Of a DNA stretch of 64,000 bases, positions 19,820 through 30,927 are shown in pieces; the stretch's first letter is position 1, and every line of letters begins with the position of its first letter. Both the position numbers and the translations under genes were made by a program. This DNA comes from Akkermansiaceae bacterium. GTDB taxonomy: Bacteria > Verrucomicrobiota > Verrucomicrobiia > Verrucomicrobiales > Akkermansiaceae. The stretch is from positions 1-64,000 of the forward strand of contig JANYEC010000074.1 of assembly GCA_025363295.1 (NCBI GenBank), in the 5' to 3' direction. The notes beneath the pieces were generated by a model that was not told the origin of the DNA, searched no databases, and was given only the letters and a program-made list of their open reading frames with translations.

Positions 19820-22139
19820 TCACTTCAAAAGTGGTTCCCCCGGCCCCATCGGAACTGAAGACGATAGTTTGTTCTCCCCCGGGCCACTGCACCAGTAGCG
19901 TGTTCTCGTCCTGCCACTTCGTCACCGGGAGAGCCTCCCCCTCGCGATAGGGATAAATCAGGACACGATAGCCGGGGTCCTGGGCTCGCGCATAAACCTC
20001 CAGGCTTGGCCCCTTGGTTTCGCTCGGTGGCGCTTCCTTCGAATTGACCAAACCGTTGACGGAGAGAACGCGGACCAAGAGATGACGTGGGACCGGCCCA
20101 GGGGTGTCTTCCGACACGATGAAATCACGACGGAACCCTTTTGGCCCTTGCTCCTCCAGCAGAGGGCTGGGCGTCAGACCCTTGTCCAACGCGAGATGCC
20201 AGCGGAACAAATGCTGGGCGTCATCTTCCTGCCGGAGATGGTCCGTGACCAAAACGAAGGGATGGTTCCCTTTGATCAACCCGGCCGTGCGACGGGAATA
20301 GCGGACCTGCGGCTCGAGTTTTTTCCAATATTCGCTCCCTTTTATTCCGGTTTGCCAGTTGGGCAGATCGGTGAGCGGAAGCGACATCCATGGAAGAGGG
20401 CTCGGTTTAAGCCGGAAATAATTCAGATTGACCTCGGTGCGGTCCTTGCCCCCTACCTTGAAGTTGTAGGCGAGTGTGGTGTCCACGGTAAGAGACGTCT
20501 GACGGGAATCGTTTCTCATCCCCGCGCAGCGACCGGCTAGGTCCGACGGGCCGCGGCCATCCACTGTCATGAGCGAGCGGTGAATCGGCCGGTAGTTGTC
20601 GGGCTCTTTCTGCCACGTGTTGCGATAGACCGACCAGGATCGACCGAGCGCCTTGAGTTCGATGTGTCCGCGATCCGGAAACCTGTGTCCGCCCGGCAGG
20701 CTTCGGGAAAAAACCATCAATTGCAGAGCCTCCGGATCCCACGAGCTGTGGGCGATGAGGTTGCCCGTGTCGTTGTTAAAATAGACGGGCTCCACTCCGG
20801 CGGTGGCCGCCGCCCGTGCCTGCTCCAGCGTCCGGTTCGGCAGGTATTCGTGGGCGAAGAGGACGAACGGAATGGCCGAGAGGACATTCATGGGGTGATC
20901 TCCGCGGATCGTGACCTTGAATGCCTTGTAATCCTCGCCCACGGAGCAGCGATAGACGTAGTCCACTTTGGGATCCTGCGGGTAGAGATGCTTCATCACG
21001 AGCACATCGGTTAGCTGCGGCGTGCAGGCGCTGCCCCCGTTGGAATCATAGAAGGTCCAACCCTTGCCCCACGGGCTGACCGAGTGGAGAAAATAGTCCC
21101 GGACTTCGTTGCGCACCTTGGCCAGGGTCAGGAGGGGTACCCCCCGCCGTTGGTAGGGCAGCGCGTTCTCGGGCATCAGCCAGTTTTTGCCCATTCCTTC
21201 ATAGAGTTCCCCCCTCTCGGTGACATTGATGGTGTAATATCGTTCGAGGGCCCCGCGCAGGCGTGCCGACGTGCCCGCGTCAAAGCCCGGCTCGCCCTCA
21301 ATGGCAAGGGTTTGATAAGCCTGGCGCAGGTGGAATCCGATCCAATTGGAGGTATTGGCCGGCAGGGCAGGCGGGACGTCACACCCGATCTGGGTCATGT
21401 CGCGGCTCGATTCCGCCAGAAAGGCGCGCACGATGTCGCGCTGGGGCCCATCCATCCATCCATACGCGAAATCGTAGGCCAGGCCGATCATTCCCCAGCG
21501 CACGGTGTACGACAGGACTTGGAAGTCGTGCGCATCCTCAGGCTTCTTCGCTTCAGCGCGGCGCTTCCGCAATTCGGCCTGCAGGGCCTTGGCCACCTCG
21601 ACCGTGGCAGCGGCGGCCCTGCGGCCCCCGGCCTTGTCGTCATCGATCAAGCAGCGCAGGGTTTCATGGGCCAGCAAATGAGCCAAGTTCCCAATATCGG
21701 CTCCGGGAGGCGTCTTGCCTTCACAAAGGGAAGACCAGACCGGTTCATTTTTCTTGATGCCGCTCTGCAGCGCCGCCCGCATCGAATCCATCGCCATTCT
21801 GCCGGGAATGGTTTCCTTGAGACGTCGCCGCAGATCGGGGAGATCCTCAGGCTGAAGCAGAACCCGGGGATGAATTCCTGGCTGGGGCGGAGGAGAAACG
21901 CGCGTCACATCCAGGCCGGACCGGTCTTCTTTCTCAGTGATCGGGTGGCTGAAATACTTTTCCACCTCCTCGCGGGTGTAACCCCAATAATTTTTCGCTT
22001 CGGCCACTTTCCAATCGAAGGGGAACACCGCCTGTGTCGGCGCAGATGGCGCGGACGGCGCAGCCTGCGCCCAAAGCAAACTTCGAGCACCGCCTGCCAA
22101 AAGGAAACAAAGGATCAAACGAATGGGGGCATTTTTCAT
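19815..22139 (-). CDS. Secreted heparinase II/III-like protein
   Basis: Start MKNAPIRLILCFLLAGGARSLLWAQA at 22139; PGIHPRVLLQPEDLPDLRRRLKE, LPGGHRFPDRGHIELKALGRSWSVYRNTW; related in layout to 10148..13390. Confidence 0.75.
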   Translation of the reverse strand: MKNAPIRLILCFLLAGGARSLLWAQAAPSAPSAPTQAVFPFDWKVAEAKNYWGYTREEVEKYFSHPITEKEDRSGLDVTRVSPPPQPGIHPRVLLQPEDLPDLRRRLKETIPGRMAMDSMRAALQSGIKKNEPVWSSLCEGKTPPGADIGNLAHLLAHETLRCLIDDDKAGGRRAAAATVEVAKALQAELRKRRAEAKKPEDAHDFQVLSYTVRWGMIGLAYDFAYGWMDGPQRDIVRAFLAESSRDMTQIGCDVPPALPANTSNWIGFHLRQAYQTLAIEGEPGFDAGTSARLRGALERYYTINVTERGELYEGMGKNWLMPENALPYQRRGVPLLTLAKVRNEVRDYFLHSVSPWGKGWTFYDSNGGSACTPQLTDVLVMKHLYPQDPKVDYVYRCSVGEDYKAFKVTIRGDHPMNVLSAIPFVLFAHEYLPNRTLEQARAAATAGVEPVYFNNDTGNLIAHSSWDPEALQLMVFSRSLPGGHRFPDRGHIELKALGRSWSVYRNTWQKEPDNYRPIHRSLMTVDGRGPSDLAGRCAGMRNDSRQTSLTVDTTLAYNFKVGGKDRTEVNLNYFRLKPSPLPWMSLPLTDLPNWQTGIKGSEYWKKLEPQVRYSRRTAGLIKGNHPFVLVTDHLRQEDDAQHLFRWHLALDKGLTPSPLLEEQGPKGFRRDFIVSEDTPGPVPRHLLVRVLSVNGLVNSKEAPPSETKGPSLEVYARAQDPGYRVLIYPYREGEALPVTKWQDENTLLVQWPGGEQTIVFSSDGAGGTTFEVK

Positions 22140-22197
22140 GGGTGGGAGCAAGTTGGTGATTCCGCGCTGAGAAGAATTGGTGGGATTAACATCACTA

Positions 22198-22332
22198 CTA
22201 ACAGAAGGCTGCTTCGGCAAGGAATTTCGCTTTCGCGTCCTCCGCATCGAAGCGGTCAGAACGCGGACAGGCGCCTCCAACCTTCGTCCTTGGCGCGGTG
22301 CATAGCAGCAGGCGAAAAGCATATGATGTCAT
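22198..22332 (-). pseudogene. Short leader-like ORF remnant (copy B of a duplicated intergenic block)
   Basis: Hand translation gives MTSYAFRLLLCTAPRTKVGGACPRSDRFDAEDAKAKFLAEAAFC*; same first ten residues as copy A except one. Confidence 0.45.
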
Positions 22333-22350
22333 TGTGGTTGGTGTCGTGTT

Positions 22351-25119
22351 TTATTCGTGAGAAATCAGCTGGACTGGTCCGAGGAGGCCGGACATGAGCA
22401 GCGGGGAATCCTTGGTGAAGTAATTCCAATTCGAGAACGTCGTCCGGGTTGAGGGTCTCGAAGCGTGGTGGGTGAGCCAGTCGGGGAACTGGGTCAATCG
22501 GCGACCGACCAACACCGGCTTGCCCTCCTTGTCTTTGCCGAAACTAACGGGAGCCGTATAGGTGCAGTCTTCCGCCTGCTGTTCATCGCCAATCAGGCGA
22601 TTGGCCCAGGTGTTAGTAATTTCGATTTCCAGGATATTTTTGCCCGGCTTGAGCGCGGATTCGAGCGGCACTTGAAACGGCGCGTGCCAAGCGACGCCGC
22701 AATCCATGCCGTTGATGCGCACGTGCGCCAGCTCGCGCACGTCGCCAAGATCGAGCCAAGGTTTGCCAGCGAGTCGCAGCCAATTGGCAGGGACTTCAAT
22801 TTCTTTTCGATAAGTTGCCGTGCCGGAAAAGTATTTTACCGGAGTTGCACTGGATTCTGTCCAGGAGGCGAGCGAGGGAAAGGTGACCTTCCCAGCTTCC
22901 GGAAACAGAACGTCCCACGCGCCGTCGATGACCAAAGGCGCGGGAGCCAGTTTGGTTTCCGGCAGCGGTGCCGAGGCGGTGGCCGCAGTCGTTTCGCGGA
23001 GCACTATGAAGACGGATGTGTTGGCGGGCAGGTTCAAATCCACTTCCGTGTAACCGGAATGCTGGCGCCAAGTCGGCGCGGTCCGGTGGGTGCCGCGCTC
23101 GGCGTCCCACAGCTCGGGAATTTTTCCGGATGCGCGCAGTTGAGCGGTGAATTTCAGTTGTTTCTGATCCCGGCTGGTCACGAAGTAAATCTCGGTGTCG
23201 CCATCGCGGCGATGCGTATAGCGGACGGTGGACTGGGCCGGCTGCGCGGCGAAATCGGGGCCCAGCTGGAGAGCGGCCAAGGCAGCGTCGGTGCGTAAAA
23301 ATACACGGCCTTTTCCTACGCGGCGTTCAGCTTCGGATTTTTCACCCCAAAGTTCACCACCCACGGCTGCGACCGCCGCATCGGCTTTGGGGTAATCTTG
23401 CAAACTCGGCGAGGCGTCGGGGCGCGTGCCGACGACCACCGCGCCGGCGTTGACCCACTCTTTGAGTTTGGTCGCGAGGGCGGGCAACATCTTGGACGTC
23501 GAGGGCAGCTGCAACAAGGCGTAGCTGCGACCGCTCGGCAGCACGATGCGACCATTTTTGACCGAGCCCTGCGCCATGAGATCGGCGGCGGAAATCGTAT
23601 CGCTACGATTGGGGCCAAGGTTCGAGCCTTTGTCCACCGCTAGGTAATCGGAGACTGGTTCACCGCGCTGGAGTAGGGCCTGCGAACGAGCGATGTAAGC
23701 CAGCCACGCCTTGCCGGGTTCATACCAAGTCTGATGGCGGCCGAAATGCGTGCCCCACCAGCCCATGCTCAGGCCGGGTTTTAGGTTGTCGGCGAGCGGT
23801 TGGTGCACCCAGTGATGGAGAAAAAACTGGTTGATACCGCTGCTCCAGGCGCCATCGCCTGACGATTTTAGTAAAGCGGGAGTTTCAGACCATGCCCCGT
23901 TACTCGGCGACGCGGTGAAGGATTCGGTCGCGATGATCTTGATGCCGGCGGCCTGCGCGGACCCCACGATGTCTCGGCTGATTTCACCGCCGCTGCCGAG
24001 CCAGAATTCCCCCATGGTCATGTCTGGCACTGCGGCAGCCTCAATGGTGTTAAACGGGCCCGAGTAAGGTTCCAAATACATCTGCACACCCTCCGCATTC
24101 GTGAGCGCCTTGCCTTGGCGGAAATTATTTTGGACGAATAAATCCGAGACGGTGGTTTTGAAATCCCACGCAAACCGCACGCTCTGATCTGCATTGCCGA
24201 TGATCCTCTTGTCGAGCGTGGGCAACCAGATCACAGGGTCGTAGCCGCGCCGAGTTTTGAACTCTTCGCGGAAGGTTTCAGTCCAGTTAAGATTTCCTGC
24301 TTCGTAGCTATCGAGCGTGAGGTGGCGGAGCGATTTTCCCAGAAGCGGCCCGAGATTTTCTTTGAGCGGTTGCAGCACCTGCTCGAAATGGAAGTGGGAA
24401 TCCGTGGCGCTCAATTTGTCGCATTCGAGCGTCTTCAACTCCTCGGGCGCCGGAGCGCAGCCGTGCCCGGTCGTGGTGTAGCCGAAGCGATAAACTAGCC
24501 AAGCTCCAGCGGGAGCCGTCCAGTGAAGCGTGCCGTCGGCGGAGAGTTGTCCGCTCAAGTCGAGCACTTGCTCCCGAGGAATTTCCGCCAAGTCGGGCAC
24601 CGCAACGACCGCGATCTCGCGATAAAAACCTAGTTTCGTCTCCGGCTGCGCCAGTTTTCCAGAGAAGGGTGCGCCGCCTGTCACCGGGGTTTTTGACCAT
24701 ACGACGGTCTTCATCGAACGCTCCGGCGTGATCCATGGCCCGCCGGTGGCGGAGTAGCCTACGCAGTTATGCATGCCGAGGTTGAGGCCGAGACGATCCG
24801 CCTCCTCCGCCGCGTGGCGCACCAGTTTCCACCAAGCGGGGCTGCGGTAATCGTTTTCCGGCCATGGCGTGTTTTGCATGGGCGCACCGCCGGATTGCAC
24901 GTTGGACGTGAGATTAAAGATCGTGGCCCCGCCTATGCCCGAAGCTTTCATCGCTTCGAGGTCTTTGGTGATGCCGTCCTTGCTAATGTTGTGCCCCATC
25001 CAATGCCACCAGACCATCGGCTTCGCGGCGGCGGGAGGGGTTTTAAAATCTTCTTCCAGGGTGGCGGCGCTGGCGGCTTGAAAGAACAGAACGAAACAGA
25101 GCAGGGGCAGGATTTTCAT
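22351..25119 (-). CDS. Secreted GH106-like alpha-L-rhamnosidase
   Basis: 922 aa; PPAAAKPMVWWHWMGHNISKDGITKDLEAMKASGIGGATIFNL, LTLDSYEAGNLNWTETFREEFKTRRGYDP, C-terminal galactose-binding-like AHVRINGMDCGVAWHAPF. Confidence 0.88.
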   Translation of the reverse strand: MKILPLLCFVLFFQAASAATLEEDFKTPPAAAKPMVWWHWMGHNISKDGITKDLEAMKASGIGGATIFNLTSNVQSGGAPMQNTPWPENDYRSPAWWKLVRHAAEEADRLGLNLGMHNCVGYSATGGPWITPERSMKTVVWSKTPVTGGAPFSGKLAQPETKLGFYREIAVVAVPDLAEIPREQVLDLSGQLSADGTLHWTAPAGAWLVYRFGYTTTGHGCAPAPEELKTLECDKLSATDSHFHFEQVLQPLKENLGPLLGKSLRHLTLDSYEAGNLNWTETFREEFKTRRGYDPVIWLPTLDKRIIGNADQSVRFAWDFKTTVSDLFVQNNFRQGKALTNAEGVQMYLEPYSGPFNTIEAAAVPDMTMGEFWLGSGGEISRDIVGSAQAAGIKIIATESFTASPSNGAWSETPALLKSSGDGAWSSGINQFFLHHWVHQPLADNLKPGLSMGWWGTHFGRHQTWYEPGKAWLAYIARSQALLQRGEPVSDYLAVDKGSNLGPNRSDTISAADLMAQGSVKNGRIVLPSGRSYALLQLPSTSKMLPALATKLKEWVNAGAVVVGTRPDASPSLQDYPKADAAVAAVGGELWGEKSEAERRVGKGRVFLRTDAALAALQLGPDFAAQPAQSTVRYTHRRDGDTEIYFVTSRDQKQLKFTAQLRASGKIPELWDAERGTHRTAPTWRQHSGYTEVDLNLPANTSVFIVLRETTAATASAPLPETKLAPAPLVIDGAWDVLFPEAGKVTFPSLASWTESSATPVKYFSGTATYRKEIEVPANWLRLAGKPWLDLGDVRELAHVRINGMDCGVAWHAPFQVPLESALKPGKNILEIEITNTWANRLIGDEQQAEDCTYTAPVSFGKDKEGKPVLVGRRLTQFPDWLTHHASRPSTRTTFSNWNYFTKDSPLLMSGLLGPVQLISHE

Positions 25120-25132
25120 GACGGAGGATGAA

Positions 25133-26572
25133 TCAGGGCCTAGGTAAAGTGGCCGGATGGGAACTTAGATCTCGGCACGAGGTGGTTTTGACATCGGCGT
25201 CTTCTATGGCGAGCCAAGGGCGTGCATCGGGTTTACGCAGGCGGACGGTGACGTTTTCGAAGGCGACTCCATCGGCGTGGCGAACGTAAAAAGCCCAACC
25301 CGGTGGATCGCCGAACAAATTTGACTGCGGGTAGTCAGTTTCCTTTTCGCCGGGAGTCTTTGGTACGGTGGGCAAACCGCCGGGCATCTCGAAGTAACAA
25401 TTGCGGATAACGACGTCCTTCACGCGCATGCCTGGGACTCCGCTGATGGTACTCGCGCCCCGCGTGCGGGTGTGGGTGCCCAGCGCGCGCACTCGCTCGA
25501 TGGTAACGCCAGAGAGAGTGGCCGCTGGCAGCCCCCTGGCCGGAGTGTTGATGTGACGTGGGGCAAGCCGAATGAAGATTGGCTGGCCCGTGTTCTTGAG
25601 ATCGAGGCCGCGCACAAGAACGTCGCTCACGGAGGAACCGTCCACCGACTCGATGCACAGGCCGGCGTATTGGGCGGAGAGCACGGTGTTGTTGAGAATG
25701 CGAAGACCAAAGATCGGGCCGGTGGTGGCGGTGCCGAGTTTGATGGCGTTGGCGCGGCGGCAGCGGATCGTATTGTTCTCGACGAGGATGTTTTGAAGCC
25801 CCGGCGCGCCATGGGTTTTCAGGCAGATGCTGTCGTCCTCGGAATCAATATTGCAGTCGCGAATGACCACGTCGCGGGAGTCGCAAATGTCCATGCCGTC
25901 GAGGTTTTGATAGACGGGCGGAGCGAGCACGGTGAGGTGGCCGATGAAAAGGTGTTCGCACTCGCTGTACACCTGAGTCCACATCCGCGGGTTTTTGAGC
26001 GTGAGGTTGCGCACGGTCACGTCCTTGCTGCTGAAGATGCGGATCAAAGACGGGCGGAAAGGTTCGCGTCCGTTCATTTTGACGAACTTCCCTTGACCGT
26101 CGATGACGCCGTCGCCGTCGAGCACCAGGTGGTCGGCTCGATCGGCGAAAAGCAGGCTACGACGGTTGGCGCTAGCGGCGGTTTTGGCGGGCATGTGATC
26201 GGGGTAGTCCGCAGCTTCGATGCCTCCGAGGAGGACGGCGTCTTTGGCAATGTAGAACGTCATGCCTGCCTTCAGGGTGAGTGCGGCGGAGAGAAATCTG
26301 CCGCCCGCGAGATAAACGCTGCCACCGGTGCCAGCGCAGGAGTCGATGGCTTTTTGGAGGGCGGCGGTGTCGTAGGTTGCACCGTCGGCTTTGGCACCAT
26401 AGGTGCGTGGGTCGAAGAGCGGCTTGGGCGGCGGTCCGGCATGAGTGGTGACAGGGGTCATCACGGCGGCGGGATGATCCGGGCCCACCTCAGGGCCCGA
26501 CTCTGCGCGGGCGGTCGCAGTGGCTGCGAAGCCAAGCAATAACAGGGATAGACTTCTTCTTTTCGTAAACAC
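25133..26572 (-). CDS. Secreted GH28-like polygalacturonase / pectate-active glycosidase
   Basis: 479 aa; FDPRTYGAKADGATYDTAALQKAIDSCAG, right-handed beta-helix, LDGMDICDSRDVVIRDCNIDSEDDSICLKTHG, RRANAIKLGTATTG. Confidence 0.88.
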   Translation of the reverse strand: MFTKRRSLSLLLLGFAATATARAESGPEVGPDHPAAVMTPVTTHAGPPPKPLFDPRTYGAKADGATYDTAALQKAIDSCAGTGGSVYLAGGRFLSAALTLKAGMTFYIAKDAVLLGGIEAADYPDHMPAKTAASANRRSLLFADRADHLVLDGDGVIDGQGKFVKMNGREPFRPSLIRIFSSKDVTVRNLTLKNPRMWTQVYSECEHLFIGHLTVLAPPVYQNLDGMDICDSRDVVIRDCNIDSEDDSICLKTHGAPGLQNILVENNTIRCRRANAIKLGTATTGPIFGLRILNNTVLSAQYAGLCIESVDGSSVSDVLVRGLDLKNTGQPIFIRLAPRHINTPARGLPAATLSGVTIERVRALGTHTRTRGASTISGVPGMRVKDVVIRNCYFEMPGGLPTVPKTPGEKETDYPQSNLFGDPPGWAFYVRHADGVAFENVTVRLRKPDARPWLAIEDADVKTTSCRDLSSHPATLPRP

Positions 26573-26582
26573 GGGCAGAAAC

Positions 26583-26801
26583 CTAAATCGGGTTGAAGTT
26601 TTTAGGAAGATTTTGGATTACGACCCGCGTCGAATTTCTTGTTTCTGTGCCCAGCTGCGCCGAATGCATCTCGTGGCTGTTGGCTTTTGCCGCCTCTGGA
26701 TTCTTGGGAATACAGGCCTCCCGTGAAGTTTTAGCCTGAAGCGAACAGACGCCGAACGCCATTAAGGCGCACATCATCCACATGAAATTCGAGGTCATCA
26801 T
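26583..26801 (-). CDS. Small putative secreted peptide, or leader remnant, at the head of the CAZyme block
   Basis: 72 aa ORF MMTSNFMWMMCALMAFGVCSLQAKTSREAC...; signal-peptide-like N-terminus, 10 bp upstream of the GH28 gene. Confidence 0.35.
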   Translation of the reverse strand: MMTSNFMWMMCALMAFGVCSLQAKTSREACIPKNPEAAKANSHEMHSAQLGTETRNSTRVVIQNLPKNFNPI

Positions 26802-26924
26802 AATTAGTAAGAAACTTTCAAACGTGAAAAACGGGACAAAATTTCAGGAAAATGAATAAAAATGATGTTTTCACCAACATTGCCTCAATTCACCACCCAA
26901 TAATTTAAAAGGTTACCCTCCCGA

Positions 26925-27143
26925 CTAACTTGAATGTGATGCTGCGGCGGCTGGAGTGTTAGGCCGAGTGCGGCAGTGATCCGCGAGAGCGAACAAAAAG
27001 ATCTCAACGGCATCTTGGACCTGATTGATTGCGACGAACAGATTGAGGTCGTGTGATGACTTCGCTGCGACTTGAGCCAGATCAAAAAATGACCTGGCCT
27101 GCTCAACTTTCTTAATGACTTCAGGTTTCAAAGAAGTAGTCAT
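26925..27143 (-). CDS. Small helical hypothetical protein, possibly truncated or frameshifted
   Basis: MTTSLKPEVIKKVEQARSFFDLAQVAAKSSHDLNLFVAINQVQDAVEIFLFALADHC then a low-complexity tail; the N-terminal 50 residues look like real protein. Confidence 0.35.
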   Translation of the reverse strand: MTTSLKPEVIKKVEQARSFFDLAQVAAKSSHDLNLFVAINQVQDAVEIFLFALADHCRTRPNTPAAAASHSS

Positions 27144-27273
27144 ATTTTTGTTATAAACTGGTGAGTGATCATGAACGTAACGGGAGTTGCCGAGCTTTTC
27201 AGGCTTCAGTTAGGGGACGGAAGTTGCTTGCTCTATCGCTGGGTTCTCGGATCGAGGCCTGAGACAAACCGGC

Positions 27274-27597
27274 TCACTTCGATTGTCGGAAGAGTGCTTG
27301 TTCGAACAAAGAATCCACGGTCTCGTTGGCAAAGAGAGCATCGCGGCCTTTAACGCAATCGCCGTTGCCGATTGGGGTGGGCATATCGCGAGAGACCGAG
27401 GAAAGTTCGCCGCCGTAAAATCGCTCGAAGAGGAGCTCCTTGCGTTGCTCGTCGGTGATTCCCGGAGGAAACGAAGCCATCACCATGCGGCGGGCGGCTT
27501 CGTGCATGCGGATGCCCATGAGAAAGCGTTCCTCGCCGCTCTTCGCCATCAGGCGAGCGTGAACCATGGCGGCGATTTCCGGTGAGGTGTCGTTCAT
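27274..27597 (-). CDS. Small conserved-type partner protein of the upstream nucleotidyltransferase
   Basis: MNDTSPEIAAMVHARLMAKSGEERFLMGIRMHEAARRMVMASFPPGITDEQRKELLFERFYGG; start codon overlaps the upstream stop as ATGA at 27594-27597. Confidence 0.55.
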   Translation of the reverse strand: MNDTSPEIAAMVHARLMAKSGEERFLMGIRMHEAARRMVMASFPPGITDEQRKELLFERFYGGELSSVSRDMPTPIGNGDCVKGRDALFANETVDSLFEQALFRQSK

Positions 27598-28133
27598 GAT
27601 TGAATTTGCGACCACAAACTACCCAGTCCGAGGATTTCTGTCCAGTGAGCGATGTATGGGATGTCGCAGTCCGTGGAGAGGAGATTCCGGACGTCGCCAA
27701 ATTGCTGGGACGAGCGGGTGTCTTTCGCCCAGTCGAGCTTGGAGATGATGAGGTCTTCCTTGCTGACAATCCAAGTGGTGAAGTCCTCGATTTCGATGCG
27801 TTTGCGGCGACCGAACTCCGCGAGTCGATAGGGGCTGCGTTTGCGAACGATGAAGTCCACTTTGGTAATGCTGTCCTCATGGATGAGGTTGAACATCGAC
27901 TCGTGAGTGATCGCATCGCAAACGGCTTCGGGCGAAACGTAGTAGTCTGGCGCGAAGACGGTCACGATTTTCGAGGCGTTGGTTGCAGTCAGGGCGATGA
28001 CGAGGTCTATGTCCCGGGTCATTCGGGGTTGGGCATAGAAGTTCATCGCCATCGAACCGGTCAGCATGAACTCGAGCCCAGCCGCATCAAGGCGGCTGGA
28101 GACGTCCCGGACGACATCGAGTTCATTCCACAT
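27594..28133 (-). CDS. Nucleotidyltransferase-fold protein (DUF6036/AbiEii-like)
   Basis: 179 aa; LEFMLTGSMAMNFYAQPRMTRDIDLVIAL (G-S...D-x-D NTase motif), KVDFIVRK, SKEDLIISKLDWAKD. Confidence 0.7.
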   Translation of the reverse strand: MWNELDVVRDVSSRLDAAGLEFMLTGSMAMNFYAQPRMTRDIDLVIALTATNASKIVTVFAPDYYVSPEAVCDAITHESMFNLIHEDSITKVDFIVRKRSPYRLAEFGRRKRIEIEDFTTWIVSKEDLIISKLDWAKDTRSSQQFGDVRNLLSTDCDIPYIAHWTEILGLGSLWSQIQS

Positions 28134-28144
28134 GGCGGAAGCGG

Positions 28145-30325
<2,181 letters not shown>

Positions 30326-30337
30326 CTACTGGATGTT

Positions 30338-30435
30338 TCGACTTCCTACGGCGGCATGACCCGCGTCAGGTTCGGAGGGTGTATTCCGCGCATCGGAAAA
30401 TCTCGGCTCCATGATCGTGAAGCTCCCCTGTCGTG
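30338..30435 (-). promoter_or_regulatory. TPP riboswitch (THI element)
   Basis: Minus strand GGGGAGC...GAGCCGAGA...ACCCTCCGAACCTGACGCGGGTCATGCCGCCGTAGGAAGT matches the THI-box consensus; sits upstream of thiC. Confidence 0.9.
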
Positions 30436-30682
30436 TGGATGCAATGTGGCGAGGGATGAGAGAAGTGCCAAGAGAGAAGTTCGCCTGTCCTTGATTTGGA
30501 TGAAACCGGATGGATACCCTAATTTCGGCCATGGCTGAGGATTGCGCACTGCGAACTACGACTCCAACTCGCTGTTTTTCAGGGGATTTAGAGTGTTTGA
30601 TCGGCGTGGATGATGGGAAATGAAATTTCATTAAAGAATTTCTTGATTCGCATCGCCGATTCGCCAAGGGTCCGCCCGTGTA

Positions 30683-30759
30683 CGGGGCGTAGCTCAGCCT
30701 GGTAGAGCGCCGCGTTTGGGACGCGGATGTCGTCAGTTCGAATCTGGCCGCCCCGACCA
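30683..30759 (+). tRNA. tRNA-Pro (TGG)
   Basis: Cloverleaf CGGGGCG...CGCCCCG acceptor, anticodon loop TTTGGGA (anticodon TGG), GTTCGAATC T-loop, encoded CCA. Confidence 0.95.
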
Positions 30760-30927
30760 CTTTTTTCTTATTTTTTATAGAGCAGAAAGTTGGTTTCCCC
30801 GTACACGCTTCTGCTATTTTTGGCGGGAACAGCGGGGAGGTTTTATCTCTCTGAATATCCTTTGGTCGCAGAGAGGTGCTTTTGCCTTTGCAGACGTGAG
30901 TGGCTGGTTCAGTTTCCCTGCCCAACC

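Noticed and set aside
21084-22397. 437-aa plus-strand ORF opposite the heparinase-like gene
   Set aside because: Shadow of the heparinase-like and GH106 genes; composition is typical of antisense translation.
25472-26542. 356-aa plus-strand ORF opposite GH28
   Set aside because: Shadow ORF; the GH28 beta-helix motifs lie on the other strand.
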